Shown: positions 1-8,982, counted from the stretch's first letter. The stretch is DNA of 64,000 nt from an uncultured Clostridia bacterium (GCA_947165135.1 CAMUZE010000003.1:1-64000), one strand, 5' to 3'. Notes: a model not told the origin generated them from the letters alone. Translations and numbers: made by a program.

Positions 1-2
1 AA

Positions 3-149
3 GAAAAGAAAGCTAAAACTGTTGGAGAAGGAGTAAAATTCGATAGAATTAGAAGGATAACAGGTTATTTAGTAGGAACTCTAGATAGATTTAATAATGC
101 AAAAAAATCAGAAGTTGCAGATAGAGTAACTCATGGAACAAAAGAATAA
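3..149 (+). CDS. nrdD: Anaerobic ribonucleoside-triphosphate reductase, C-terminal end (partial)
   Basis: The last 48 codons of a gene entering from the left edge. The peptide contains RRITGYLVG followed by DRFNNAKKSEVADRV, matching the glycyl-radical C-terminus of class III (oxygen-sensitive) ribonucleotide reductases, which end with an RxxGYL radical loop and a conserved FN-A-K segment. The glycine of TGYL would carry the radical. The gene makes deoxyribonucleotides anaerobically. Its end overlaps the activase gene nrdG by 17 bases, so the two are almost certainly co-translated. Only the tail is visible, so nothing can be said about the ATP-cone or catalytic domains. Confidence 0.88.
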   Translation, partial: EKKAKTVGEGVKFDRIRRITGYLVGTLDRFNNAKKSEVADRVTHGTKE

Positions 150-702
150 GTATATACGTTTAGCAGCTGATTTACAGACAGATAGTATAGTAGATGGACC
201 TGGTCTTAGAGCTGTTTTATGGACTCAAGGTTGTCATCATCATTGTAAAGGATGCCAAAATCCTCAAACATGGGATTTTAATGGCGGTGGTCTAGTACCA
301 ATTAAAACTGTAAAAGAAGCAATAGATGAACTTGAATATCATACTGGACTTACTCTTAGTGGAGGCGATCCTATGTATCAAGTTGAAGCTTGCTTTGAAA
401 TAATAAAATATGCTCGTAAAAAAGGATTAGATATTTGGGTATATACTGGATTTACTTGGGAAGAATTAATGGAAATGTCTAAGAAAAAGAAAGTATATAT
501 GGATTTCCTTAAATATGTAGATGTACTTGTAGATGGTAGATTTATATTAGAGGAAAGAGATTTAAGTTTACTATTTAGAGGTTCAAGAAATCAAAGACTT
601 ATAGATGTTCCTAAAACACTAGAAAAAAAAGAAATAGTTCTTCTTGATGAAAAAAAATATAATGAAGAGGAAGTATTTAAAAAAGAACCAATGTTTATAT
701 AA
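133..702 (+). CDS. nrdG: Anaerobic ribonucleotide reductase activating protein (radical SAM)
   Basis: 189 residues. It uses S-adenosylmethionine and a 4Fe-4S cluster to install the glycyl radical on NrdD. The CxxxCxxC cluster motif is visible as CHHHCKGC at about residues 34-41, followed by a SAM-binding GGDP motif near residue 77. The N-terminal SIVDGPGLRAVLWTQGC is typical of NrdG. Length is slightly above the usual 150-180 residues. The ATG at 133 lies inside nrdD (17-base overlap) and has no strong SD, as expected for translational coupling. A terminator begins within its last codons. Together with NrdD this points to growth without oxygen. Confidence 0.93.
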   Translation: MEQKNKYIRLAADLQTDSIVDGPGLRAVLWTQGCHHHCKGCQNPQTWDFNGGGLVPIKTVKEAIDELEYHTGLTLSGGDPMYQVEACFEIIKYARKKGLDIWVYTGFTWEELMEMSKKKKVYMDFLKYVDVLVDGRFILEERDLSLLFRGSRNQRLIDVPKTLEKKEIVLLDEKKYNEEEVFKKEPMFI

Positions 703-716
703 TATTGGTTTTTTAT
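681..716 (+). terminator. Rho-independent terminator of nrdDG
   Basis: AACCAAT (686-692) pairs with ATTGGTT (704-710) and is followed by T residues. Upstream A residues extend the stem into the T tract. The hairpin contains the nrdG stop codon. Confidence 0.75.
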
Positions 717-773
717 TTACAAAATTACTTATATTATGATAAAATAATTACTGAAAGTAGGGAGGTACTATTA

Positions 774-1118
774 ATGCAAAATGATCATTTTGATTACGTA
801 GAAAATATGGCTATGGATAGTCTTAGAGTTTCTAGAAATATGGGACAAAAAATTATGGAGGCACTATCTAAAGGAGAAATAAAAAAAGAATTGGCTTTTG
901 AATTGTTGAATGGTGTTAGAGAACAGATTCAAAATTCATTTAATCAAAGAATTGAATTATGTTCTCAATTGCAAATGGACCCAGAAAGATTAGAAAGTTT
1001 AAAAAGAAGTGAACTTGAAAGCTTAGATGCTGCTGTATATAAGTTTACTAATGAAGAATTAAATAAACAGCCAGTTGATGATAAAACAAGAGAGCAATTA
1101 GAAAGTCTATTTAGATAA
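774..1118 (+). CDS. Hypothetical helical soluble protein, 114 aa
   Basis: No family recognised. The start at 774 is chosen because AGGGAGGT lies about eight bases upstream; an earlier in-frame ATG at 705 lies in the nrdG terminator. The protein looks soluble and mostly helical, rich in Glu, Lys, Asn and Gln, with no signal peptide, membrane segment or cysteine cluster. It is a single-gene unit between two terminators (681-716 and 1120-1154), so it is not part of the nrd operon. Function unknown. Confidence 0.75.
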   Translation: MQNDHFDYVENMAMDSLRVSRNMGQKIMEALSKGEIKKELAFELLNGVREQIQNSFNQRIELCSQLQMDPERLESLKRSELESLDAAVYKFTNEELNKQPVDDKTREQLESLFR

Positions 1119-1119
1119 T

Positions 1120-1154
1120 AAATTAAAACTAATAAAAATCATTAGTTTTAATTT
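1120..1154 (+). terminator. Terminator after the 114-aa gene
   Basis: A perfect 14-bp stem, AATTAAAACTAAT with its leading A (1120-1133) against 1141-1154, with a 7-base loop and ending in TTT. The next promoter overlaps its last bases. Confidence 0.8.
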
Positions 1155-1181
1155 GACTTAAAGTATCAATTATGATATTAT
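1153..1181 (+). promoter_or_regulatory. SigA-type promoter TTGACT-17-TATTAT
   Basis: TTGACT (1153-1158) and TATTAT (1176-1181) with exact 17-base spacing, 27 bases before the start codon at 1208. It should drive the three-gene unit 1208-2160. Confidence 0.75.
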
Positions 1182-1207
1182 ATGCATCGCAAAAAGGAGA
1201 TAATTAT

Positions 1208-1420
1208 ATGATAAATAAATCAATTCAAGATAATGCTTTACATTATAGAAGTAATGATGATGAATATGATATCGTTAAAATTAAAAAGAGTAATATAAAT
1301 ATTAATAAGCTTAGAAGACATAGAATGAAATTGTTATTAAGACAAATGAGAGATATATTTAATTATGAATTAGATGCTAAACATTTAGTGTTAAAACAAA
1401 ATCATAATAGTTGGGGGTAA
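1208..1420 (+). CDS. Hypothetical small basic protein, 70 aa
   Basis: No family recognised. The start at 1208 follows AAAGGAGA with seven-base spacing; a longer in-frame start at 1172 would precede the promoter -10. The middle of the protein is strongly basic (IKKSNININKLRRHRMKLLL), suggesting nucleic-acid or membrane-surface contact, but this is inference. It begins a tight unit: its final codons hold the GGGGG ribosome binding site (1413-1417) of the next gene. Confidence 0.7.
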   Translation: MINKSIQDNALHYRSNDDEYDIVKIKKSNININKLRRHRMKLLLRQMRDIFNYELDAKHLVLKQNHNSWG

Positions 1421-1423
1421 TTT

Positions 1424-1741
1424 ATGGAATATAATGTTTTAGAAATTGATAAAAATAAAAAAGAAATGCACGAAAACATTGCAAAAGTTGCTATAGGATT
1501 TGTAGTATTAGGTTTAGGAATAGTTGGAATGAGATATTTTGGCGAAGCGTTTGTAAATAGATTACATAGTGATGAACCATTTAGTGCATTAACTGCTTTT
1601 GCCGGGTATGGGTCATTAACTGCAGCATCTCTACTAACTTCAGTTGGTGGTGGCGCTATAATGGCTGAAAATATTCCAAAGATGAAAGAAAGTTTTAGAA
1701 AGAACAAAGAAATGAAAAGAGAATTAAAAAAGAGGAACTAA
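1424..1741 (+). CDS. Hypothetical two-helix membrane protein, 105 aa
   Basis: No family recognised. Two hydrophobic segments are visible, about residues 20-40 (VAIGFVVLGLGIVGM) and 55-80 (a Gly/Ala/Ser-rich stretch), followed by a very basic tail ending KRELKKRN. This suggests a hairpin in the membrane with both ends inside. The ribosome binding site is GGGGG six bases before ATG. It lies two bases before the next gene, so the unit is operonic. Topology and size resemble the proteins at 14626 and 15027. Confidence 0.72.
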   Translation: MEYNVLEIDKNKKEMHENIAKVAIGFVVLGLGIVGMRYFGEAFVNRLHSDEPFSALTAFAGYGSLTAASLLTSVGGGAIMAENIPKMKESFRKNKEMKRELKKRN

Positions 1742-1743
1742 TT

Positions 1744-2160
1744 ATGAAAGAAATGGAAAAATTAGTATTACTTAGAATGCTTAGAAAAGAAAGAGAAGCA
1801 GCAGAGAAATATACAGAATCTATAAAAGATCCAGAAACAAAAGAAATATTTAGACAAGCTGCTATAAAAACTGATAATCCTAAAGATAAAGTTGGTCTTT
1901 TAGATACAATTATAACTTATAATTATCATTGCAAACATGAATATGGTCTTCATAATCCTAATGATGAATTTATGGATAAGGATTGTGTATGCTTAGATTG
2001 CGGTGAATATTTGGATAGAAAAGATATTGGAATAATATATGAAACTAATCATAATATGAATCTAGTAAGAAATGCATATCTAGAGTTAATACAACAAATG
2101 TCTATATGTGATTCTGTTACAACTTTACAACAAGAATATCAATTAAAAAGACACATTTAA
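1744..2160 (+). CDS. Hypothetical protein with CxxC zinc-ribbon-like pair, 138 aa
   Basis: No family recognised. A C-x-H-x-x-x-x-H segment near residues 60-67 (HCKHEYGLH) is followed by CVCLDCG near residue 80, so a small zinc-binding unit is plausible. The N-terminal 50 residues are charged and probably helical. It is the last of a three-gene unit with the small basic protein and the two-helix membrane protein. Zinc binding is inferred from the cysteine/histidine spacing only. Confidence 0.7.
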   Translation: MKEMEKLVLLRMLRKEREAAEKYTESIKDPETKEIFRQAAIKTDNPKDKVGLLDTIITYNYHCKHEYGLHNPNDEFMDKDCVCLDCGEYLDRKDIGIIYETNHNMNLVRNAYLELIQQMSICDSVTTLQQEYQLKRHI

Positions 2161-2189
2161 TATAAGGTGTAGAAATACATCTTTTGTTT

Positions 2190-2198
2190 TGATATAAT
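2190..2198 (+). promoter_or_regulatory. Extended -10 promoter of obgE
   Basis: TGATATAAT: a perfect TATAAT (2193-2198) with the TGn extension, 23 bases before the obgE start. No convincing -35 is seen, which extended -10 promoters can do without. Confidence 0.55.
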
Positions 2199-2221
2199 GT
2201 TTTTGAAAAGAGGTGCATAAT

Positions 2222-3502
2222 ATGTTTATCGATGAAGTAAAATTAAAACTTGTTGCTGGTAAAGGTGGAGATGGCTGTACTTCTTTTTTGCGTGAAAAAT
2301 ACGTTCCTTTAGGTGGACCTGATGGCGGTAATGGCGGTAGAGGTGGCAGTATTATTTTTAAAGCAGATAAAGGCCTTAGAACACTAATTGATTTAAGATA
2401 TAATAAAATATTAAAAGCAGATAGCGGTCAAATGGGTAGAGGAAGAAATCAAACAGGAGAATCTGCTAGTGATAAAATAGTTATGGTTCCAATTGGAACA
2501 ACAGTTAAAGATACTGATACTAACTTAATTATTTGTGACCTTACTAAGGATGGACAAGAATGTATTGTTGCTAAAGGTGGTCGTGGAGGTAAGGGTAATG
2601 CTGCTTTTATGACAAATAAAAATAAAGCACCATATACAAGTGAACTTGGTGAACCAGGTGAGGAAAGAAATGTACTTATAGAACTTCATCTTTTAGCAGA
2701 TGTTGGACTTGTTGGATTTCCATCTGTTGGTAAAAGTTCATTAATTAGTGTAATTAGCGCTGCTAAACCCAAAATAGCAGATTATCATTTTACAACTTTA
2801 ACACCAAACTTAGGAGTAGTTAAAGCAGATGATTACAGTTATGTAGTTGCTGATCTTCCTGGACTTATTGAAGGAGCTAGTGAAGGAATTGGACTAGGAG
2901 ACAAATTCTTAAAACATGTAAGTCGTTGCAAAGTAATATGTCATGTACTAGATATGGGACAGGTTGATGGTAGAGATGTTATTGAAGACTATAAAATTAT
3001 AAGAAATGAACTTAAAAAATATGATGAACACTTATATAATAAAAAAGAATTAATTGTAGCTAATAAAATGGATTTAGATAATTCTAAAGATAATTTAGAA
3101 AGATTTAAAAAAGAATATCCAAATTTAGAAATTATTGAAATAAGTGCTGCAACTAAATCAGGAATAAAAGAATTAGTTTTTAAACTAAAAGATTTATTAT
3201 TAAGTATACCTGATGAAGATCCATTTGAGCAAAGTGAATTTGAAGATTATGTATTATATGAATTTAAACATGAAAAACCATATCAGATTAAACGAAATGG
3301 TAATAAATGGATTGTAACAGGTGATAAACTAGAAAAACTTCTTAAAATGACAAGATTTAATTCAGATGAATCGGCTTTAAGATTTGCATCAAAACTTAAA
3401 AATTTAGGAGTTGATGATGAATTAAAATCACTTGGCGCTAAAACAGGTGATACAGTTGTTATATTAGATAAAGAATTTGAATATGAAGAAAGATTATATT
3501 AA
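2222..3502 (+). CDS. obgE: GTPase Obg/CgtA, ribosome assembly
   Basis: 426 residues, the normal length. Essential GTPase that binds the 50S subunit and links ribosome assembly to (p)ppGpp and stress. Glycine-rich Obg fold at residues 1-158 (GGDGGNGGRGG repeats), G domain about 159-330 with Walker A GFPSVGKSS, DLPGLIEGA switch II and NKMD, then a C-terminal OCT domain (about 350-426). The ATG at 2222 gives the conserved start MFIDEVK and has AGAGGTG upstream; a GTG nine bases earlier would overlap the ribosome binding site. It has its own extended -10 promoter and terminator. Confidence 0.97.
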   Translation: MFIDEVKLKLVAGKGGDGCTSFLREKYVPLGGPDGGNGGRGGSIIFKADKGLRTLIDLRYNKILKADSGQMGRGRNQTGESASDKIVMVPIGTTVKDTDTNLIICDLTKDGQECIVAKGGRGGKGNAAFMTNKNKAPYTSELGEPGEERNVLIELHLLADVGLVGFPSVGKSSLISVISAAKPKIADYHFTTLTPNLGVVKADDYSYVVADLPGLIEGASEGIGLGDKFLKHVSRCKVICHVLDMGQVDGRDVIEDYKIIRNELKKYDEHLYNKKELIVANKMDLDNSKDNLERFKKEYPNLEIIEISAATKSGIKELVFKLKDLLLSIPDEDPFEQSEFEDYVLYEFKHEKPYQIKRNGNKWIVTGDKLEKLLKMTRFNSDESALRFASKLKNLGVDDELKSLGAKTGDTVVILDKEFEYEERLY

Positions 3503-3515
3503 TAATCTTTTTTTA
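3489..3515 (+). terminator. Terminator of obgE
   Basis: AAAGATTAT (3489-3497) pairs with ATAATCTTT (3502-3510) across a four-base loop holding the stop codon, followed by T residues. Confidence 0.75.
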
Positions 3516-3558
3516 TGAAAAAATAATAAATTATGATAAAATATTTATGGTGATTGTA

Positions 3559-4584
3559 ATGTCAAAACTAAAATACTTTATCAATAGAATTAAAAATATA
3601 CAATTTAAAAGAATGAATGAAGTTTTAAACAGAGAAGCTAAACTTAATCATAGAAGTAAACTTAAAATAAAATTTGATTATGCTAAAAGAGTATTTGATT
3701 CAAAGCTTGGATATGTAGATTATATGAAAGGTAATTATGCTAATCTTAATCCAGAAGATAGAGGAAAAATGTTAACTGGAGAAAATTATAGAAAATTACT
3801 TGCTTATCTAAATCCAATAGAATATAGAATTGTAATGGATGATAAGATAATATGTAATAGAATATTTAAGGATTATATTAAAAGAAATTATATTGATTTA
3901 AGAGTAACTAATATAGATGATTTTGAAAAATTTTTAAATAATAAAAAATATGTATTTGCAAAACTAGTTGATGGCTTTGGTGGACAAGGAGTTAAAAGAA
4001 TAAAAGTATCTGAAATAAAGGATATAAATAAATTATATAAAAAACTTATTAAAAATAGGCAATACTTAATTGAAGATGAAATTATTCAACATGATTATCT
4101 TAATAAAATTAATAAATTTGCTGTAAATAATATTAGAATAGTAACTATTTTAAAAGATAATAATGTTCATATATTAGAAAGAATACTTAGAATTAATGAT
4201 GGTAAAACTGATACTATTAGTTCACATGATATCCAAGGTAGATTAGATGATGAAGGTAATTTAATATCTAATATGGTAGATGATGATTTAAACGTATTTT
4301 TAAAGCATCCTGTCACTAATTATGAGTTTAAAAGTATAAAGATACCTTTTATGAAAGAAACTATAAATTTATGTAAAAAAGCAGCTCTGTTGGTTCCTAA
4401 TATTAGATTTATTGGATTTGATATTGCTATTACAAGAAATGGACCAGAAATCATAGAAGTAAATCCATATCCATGTTATACAAATTATCAATATTATTTA
4501 ATGCATGATGAAAATGAAAAGATGAATTATTTAGAACAAATTAAAGATATTTTAGGGAATGAATCTAAAAATATTAAATGGTAA
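3559..4584 (+). CDS. Sugar-transfer associated ATP-grasp family protein
   Basis: 341 residues. The central and C-terminal parts look like ATP-grasp ligases: KYVFAKLVDGFGGQGVKRI (phosphate-binding glycine loop), RIVTILKDN, GFDIAITRNGPEIIEVNPYPC (Mg2+-binding Glu/Asn near the end). It resembles the ATP-grasp family linked to polysaccharide biosynthesis; substrate unknown. The ATG at 3559 is preferred over the in-frame ATG at 3547 because GGTGAT between them is a good SD. The leader is very short: a TATGAT -10 (3532-3537) lies only nine bases before 3547. No sugar-transferase neighbours are present. Confidence 0.72.
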   Translation: MSKLKYFINRIKNIQFKRMNEVLNREAKLNHRSKLKIKFDYAKRVFDSKLGYVDYMKGNYANLNPEDRGKMLTGENYRKLLAYLNPIEYRIVMDDKIICNRIFKDYIKRNYIDLRVTNIDDFEKFLNNKKYVFAKLVDGFGGQGVKRIKVSEIKDINKLYKKLIKNRQYLIEDEIIQHDYLNKINKFAVNNIRIVTILKDNNVHILERILRINDGKTDTISSHDIQGRLDDEGNLISNMVDDDLNVFLKHPVTNYEFKSIKIPFMKETINLCKKAALLVPNIRFIGFDIAITRNGPEIIEVNPYPCYTNYQYYLMHDENEKMNYLEQIKDILGNESKNIKW

Positions 4585-4640
4585 TTATAAATATATAAAA
4601 TATTTATAAAAAATGATATAATTATCAAAGAGGTGTTATT

Positions 4641-5165
4641 ATGGTAGAAAGATTTATGCCAGATGTTTATCAAAAGAGTATTTATTATATTAATTATGAT
4701 AAATTATATAAAAAAGGTATTAGAGTACTTCTTTTTGACATGGATAACACAATTACACCTCCACATGTAAATAAACCAACTAAAAGATTAAAAAAACTAT
4801 TTGATGAATTAAAAGATAAAGGATTTAAAATTGTTATTTTTTCAAATTCACCAAAACATAGAATAGAAAATTTTAAAAATTATTTAATGGTTGATGCTTG
4901 TGCTTTTGCATTAAAACCAAAAAAAGATAAATATCATAGAATAATGGAAAAATTAAAATGTAAACATACTGAAGTAGCGGCAATAGGGGATCAACTTATT
5001 ACAGATATTTATGGTGCTAATAAATTGGATATTACTAGTGTATTAGTAAATCCATTATCAGAACATGATCATACAGTAACTTTATTAAATAGATTACTTG
5101 AAAAATATATATATAGTCAATTTGCTAAAAAAGATGTTTTAATAAGGGGGAAATATTTTGAATAA
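4641..5165 (+). CDS. yqeG: YqeG family HAD-type phosphatase
   Basis: 174 residues, normal for the family. HAD subfamily IIIA phosphatase with the nucleophile motif DMDNT (LLFDMDNTI, near residue 30), motif II FSNSP, motif III Lys in ALKPKKDKY, and GDQLITDIYGA as the metal-binding loop. The ATG at 4641 follows AGAGGTG, 18 bases after a TATAAT. Its end overlaps yqeH by eight bases; yqeG-yqeH adjacency is conserved across Bacilli and links it to ribosome biogenesis. The physiological substrate is not known. Confidence 0.9.
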   Translation: MVERFMPDVYQKSIYYINYDKLYKKGIRVLLFDMDNTITPPHVNKPTKRLKKLFDELKDKGFKIVIFSNSPKHRIENFKNYLMVDACAFALKPKKDKYHRIMEKLKCKHTEVAAIGDQLITDIYGANKLDITSVLVNPLSEHDHTVTLLNRLLEKYIYSQFAKKDVLIRGKYFE

Positions 5166-6159
5166 ACAATGTTTAGGCTGTGGTAGTGTTTTACAAAGTG
5201 ATTCAGTAAATAAAGAAGGTTTTGTTAAATCAAACGTTTATGATAAATCTGATTACTGTGAAAGATGCTTTAAAATAATGCATTATGGAGAATATAGTGT
5301 ACTTGATAAAAAGATAGATACAGATGGAATTATTAGAAATATTAATAGTGATAAGATAGCTTCTGTAGCATTTTTAATTGATGCATTAAATATAAATGAT
5401 AATATAAAAAAATATATAAATAAATTTAAAAATAATAAATATATTTTAATTACAAAAAAAGATGTATTACCTAAAAGTTTAAAGGAAAAAAAAGTAATTA
5501 GTTATATTAAAGAAAATCTACTTGATACTGAAAACATAATGTGTGTTAGTGCGTTTAAAAATTATAATATTGATAAATTCTTAGATAAATTAAATAAAGA
5601 TAATGTAAGACGTTTATATATAGTTGGTTTTACTAATAGTGGTAAATCTACATTTATTAATCATATATTAACTAGTTTAAGTAAATCACCAACTATTACT
5701 ACTAGTTCTATTCCTAATACTACTGCTTCATATATTGCAATTAAATTAAATAGTAAATTAACTATAGTAGATACTCCAGGATTTATTGATAATGATGCAA
5801 TATATAATTTTGTAGATTATAGTAAAGTTGTAAAATTATATCCTAAAAAAGAATTAAAAGTAAAAACATTCCAAGTGAAAAGTGGATATTCAATTATTGT
5901 AAATGATATTTTAAGAATAGAAAATACATCATTAAAATCAAATAGTTTTAGTTTCTATATGAATGATAAATTAAGATATGAAAAAATTAAATCAAAAAAT
6001 GATAAATTAAGAATACTTCAAAATATAGAATATGAAATAAATGAACCAACTGATATCTTAATAAATGGTTTAGGTTTTGTAAGAATTACTAAAGTTGGAA
6101 CAATTAGAGTATATTCACTTGATAACAAAATGATTAGTAAAAGAAAGAGTATGATATAG
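5158..6159 (+). CDS. yqeH: Circularly permuted GTPase YqeH, 30S ribosome biogenesis
   Basis: 333 residues. An N-terminal zinc finger (CLGCG at 4-8 and CERC at about 38-41) precedes a GTPase core in permuted order: G4-like TKKD, then VSA, then G1 GFTNSGKST, then DTPG. This permutation is the signature of YqeH/RbgH proteins, which act in assembly of the small ribosomal subunit. The start is a TTG at 5158, supported by AAGGGGG seven bases upstream. It overlaps yqeG by eight bases and ends one base before mutL, so all three are probably co-transcribed. Confidence 0.93.
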   Translation: MNKQCLGCGSVLQSDSVNKEGFVKSNVYDKSDYCERCFKIMHYGEYSVLDKKIDTDGIIRNINSDKIASVAFLIDALNINDNIKKYINKFKNNKYILITKKDVLPKSLKEKKVISYIKENLLDTENIMCVSAFKNYNIDKFLDKLNKDNVRRLYIVGFTNSGKSTFINHILTSLSKSPTITTSSIPNTTASYIAIKLNSKLTIVDTPGFIDNDAIYNFVDYSKVVKLYPKKELKVKTFQVKSGYSIIVNDILRIENTSLKSNSFSFYMNDKLRYEKIKSKNDKLRILQNIEYEINEPTDILINGLGFVRITKVGTIRVYSLDNKMISKRKSMI

Positions 6160-6160
6160 T

Positions 6161-7957
6161 ATGACAAAGATTAATATAATGAGTGAAGAATTAGCAAATA
6201 AAATCGCAGCAGGAGAAGTTGTTGAAAGAATTGCTAATGTAGTAAAGGAATTAGTTGAAAATAGTATAGATGCAGGTAGTAAAAATATTAAAATTGAGTT
6301 AGTAGAATCAGGTACTAAAAGTATTAAAATAGTTGATGATGGATGTGGTATGTCAAAAGAGGATGCTAAACTTTGTTTTTTTAGACATGCAACAAGTAAA
6401 ATTAAAAATGAAAATGATTTATTCTTTATTGGAACTCTAGGATTTAGAGGAGAAGCTCTTGCTGCTATATCTGCTGTAAGTAATGTTGTTCTTGATACTT
6501 ATGATGGAAAAGAAGCAACATTATTAAAGTTAGATGCTGGTATTATTAAAGAAGAAGCAATAGGAAGTATGAGAAAAGGAACTATTATTGAAGTAAAAGA
6601 TCTATTTTATAATACTCCAGCCCGTTTAAAATTTATGAAAAGTTTATATACTGAACTTGCTTATACAACAGGCTTTATTGAAAAACTAGCTCTTTCTCAT
6701 CCTGATATTTCTTTCACATTAATAAATGATGATAAAGTAATTTTAAAAACATCAGGTAGCAATGATTTATTTAAAGTAATACATGAAATATTTGGATATA
6801 ATACATCTAAAAATATGATTAAAATCAGTGGAGAAAATTATGATTATACTATTAATGGATATATTAGTAATTTAAATATTTCAAAATCAAATAGAAATAA
6901 TATGATTACTTTTGTTAATGGTAGAGTAGTTACAAATCAAGCTGTTAATAGAACAATTAAAGAGGCTTATCACACTGTGCTTGCAGAGAATAAATTTCCT
7001 ATAGTTGTAATTAATATAGAAACAGATCCAACTATAATAGATGTTAATATCCATCCAACTAAACAAGATATTAAGTTTTCTAAATTAGAAAGTTTAAATG
7101 ACTTATTATTTAATATAATCAAAACTGCTATAACAGAATCAGATAATTTATTTAAACCATATATCGAGACATCAAATAATAATTATAATAACTACGATTA
7201 CAATGAATATAGTATTAATGAAAATCTTTTTAATAATGATGATATAGAGCAAAATGAAACACCTGAAAAAAGAGAAATAGAAGAAGTAAGATTAGATTTA
7301 AGTTCAACTGAAGAAGTTAAATATGATGACGAATCAATTAAAAAAGAAAATTTATTAATTAAACCAGTAGGACTTGCTCTTGGTACATATTTAATAGCGC
7401 AAGATGAAGATACTATGTATATGATTGATATACATGCTGCAGCTGAAAGAACTAATTATGAAAGAATATTAAATGAAATGGATAATAAAAAAGTATATAC
7501 AACTAGTATGTTATTTCCATTACAATTAGAATTTTCTCATAATGAATTTATGAGTATTAAAAATCATATAGAGGAAATTAAAAATATAGGAATTGAAGTA
7601 GAGGAGTTTGGTAAAAATACTTTTAGAGTTACTGCTCATCCAACTTGGATAAGAGAGGGAACTGAAGATGAAAGCATTAAAAAAATATTTGAACTTGTAG
7701 GCGAATTTAAAGATAAATTTGATAAAGCAAAATTTAATGATAGAGTAGCTGCAACTTTAGCATGCAAATCAAGTGTTAAAGGTAATACTGCTATTACGTA
7801 TGAAGAACAGGAAGCATTAATAAATAATTTATTTAAGTGTAAATTTCCATATACGTGTCCTCATGGCAGACCAACTATAATTAAATATCCAATTTATGAA
7901 TTAGAAAAATTATTTAAAAGAGTTAATTTTGCGAAGGGAATGAATGGTAATGAATAA
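6161..7957 (+). CDS. mutL: DNA mismatch repair protein MutL
   Basis: 598 residues. GHKL ATPase at the N-terminus: ELVENSIDAG, VDDGCGM and GFRGEALAA near residues 30-100. The C-terminal dimerisation domain carries the endonuclease metal motif as DIHAAAERTNYE near residue 425 (usual form DQHAxxERxxYE), plus ACKSSVKG and CPHGRPT near the end. This marks it as the nicking type found in bacteria without MutH. The linker (about residues 340-400) is poorly conserved and acidic. The start is one base after the yqeH stop. mutS is not in this window. Confidence 0.95.
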   Translation: MTKINIMSEELANKIAAGEVVERIANVVKELVENSIDAGSKNIKIELVESGTKSIKIVDDGCGMSKEDAKLCFFRHATSKIKNENDLFFIGTLGFRGEALAAISAVSNVVLDTYDGKEATLLKLDAGIIKEEAIGSMRKGTIIEVKDLFYNTPARLKFMKSLYTELAYTTGFIEKLALSHPDISFTLINDDKVILKTSGSNDLFKVIHEIFGYNTSKNMIKISGENYDYTINGYISNLNISKSNRNNMITFVNGRVVTNQAVNRTIKEAYHTVLAENKFPIVVINIETDPTIIDVNIHPTKQDIKFSKLESLNDLLFNIIKTAITESDNLFKPYIETSNNNYNNYDYNEYSINENLFNNDDIEQNETPEKREIEEVRLDLSSTEEVKYDDESIKKENLLIKPVGLALGTYLIAQDEDTMYMIDIHAAAERTNYERILNEMDNKKVYTTSMLFPLQLEFSHNEFMSIKNHIEEIKNIGIEVEEFGKNTFRVTAHPTWIREGTEDESIKKIFELVGEFKDKFDKAKFNDRVAATLACKSSVKGNTAITYEEQEALINNLFKCKFPYTCPHGRPTIIKYPIYELEKLFKRVNFAKGMNGNE

Positions 7958-8105
7958 TATATTAGAAGATTATAAAAGTCAAGAAGATCTATTTGAAGAA
8001 TATTTAGAATATTTGTTTGTAACTGGTCAATTGGATTTAAAGGCAGATGATGATGAGCAAAAATTAATTTTAACTAATAAAAATACAAGTGATAAAAATG
8101 AGTAA
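7950..8105 (+). CDS. Small ORF between mutL and miaA, 51 aa
   Basis: ATG at 7950 to TAA at 8103-8105. It overlaps the mutL end by eight bases and the miaA start by eight bases, both through an ATG-n-n-TAA arrangement, so the three reading frames form a continuous translationally coupled chain. The peptide is very acidic at its start (residues 5-20: EDYKSQEDLFEEYLEY), probably one helix followed by a polar tail. AAGGGA lies about nine bases upstream. No family recognised. The tight packing argues that it is translated. Confidence 0.6.
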   Translation: MNNILEDYKSQEDLFEEYLEYLFVTGQLDLKADDDEQKLILTNKNTSDKNE

Positions 8106-8982
8106 AATTATATGTTTAGTTGGACCGACTGCTACCGGTAAAACAAAGTTATCAATTGAACTAGCTCACAAGTATAATGCAGTAATTATTAATGCTGATT
8201 CTACTCAAATATATACTGAGCCTTTAATTGCAACAGCTAAGATTAAGGAAGAAGAAAAAGAAAATATACCACATTATATGATAGATTTGGTTTCTTTAAA
8301 TGATGATTACACTTTATTTGATTATCAAAAAGAAGGAAGAAAACTATTAGATAAATTTATTAAAGAAGATAAAAATGTTGTTATTGTAGGTGGTTCTGGC
8401 TTATATATAAAAGCATTATTATATGATTATAGTCTCGATGAAAGTAACAAAGTTAATATGGATTTTAGTATATATAGTAACGAGGAATTAAAATCTATTG
8501 CTGATAGAATTGATAGTAATAATGAAATTCATATTAATAATAGACAAAGATTAGAAAGATTTATAAGAAGATTTTATGAAACAGGAAAAGTAAATACAAA
8601 AACAGATAATATTAATAAGAGGATATATGATTTTACATTGATAGGTCTTAAAACAGATAGAGAAACACTTTATCAAAAAGCTAATGATAGAGTAGATAAA
8701 ATGTTTGAAGAAGGCTTATTAGAAGAAGCAAAAAAATTATATTCTAAAAAATATAAAAACTTTACAAACATTATTGGCTATAAAGAATTAAATAGTTATT
8801 TTAATAATGAAATATCATTAGATAAGGCAAAAGAATTAATTAAACAAAATACTAGGCATTATGCCAAAAGACAATTTACCTGGTTTAACAATCAAATGAA
8901 AGATATTACTTGGTTTGATGTAAATTACGATGATTTTAATAAAACAATAAATGATATAATTAATTATATTGAAAAAAAATAG
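8098..8982 (+). CDS. miaA: tRNA dimethylallyltransferase
   Basis: 294 residues, usual length. Transfers a dimethylallyl group to A37 of tRNAs reading codons that start with U. The P-loop GPTATGKT lies at residues 8-15, NADSTQIY at about 34-41, VGGSGLYIKALLY near 95, and a tRNA-binding helix region with NNRQRLERFIRRFYETGK. The ATG at 8098 gives MSKIICLVGPTATGKT; a GTG nine bases earlier is less likely because 8098 is coupled to the 51-aa ORF. It ends the yqeG-miaA run at a strong bidirectional terminator. Confidence 0.95.
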   Translation: MSKIICLVGPTATGKTKLSIELAHKYNAVIINADSTQIYTEPLIATAKIKEEEKENIPHYMIDLVSLNDDYTLFDYQKEGRKLLDKFIKEDKNVVIVGGSGLYIKALLYDYSLDESNKVNMDFSIYSNEELKSIADRIDSNNEIHINNRQRLERFIRRFYETGKVNTKTDNINKRIYDFTLIGLKTDRETLYQKANDRVDKMFEEGLLEEAKKLYSKKYKNFTNIIGYKELNSYFNNEISLDKAKELIKQNTRHYAKRQFTWFNNQMKDITWFDVNYDDFNKTINDIINYIEKK

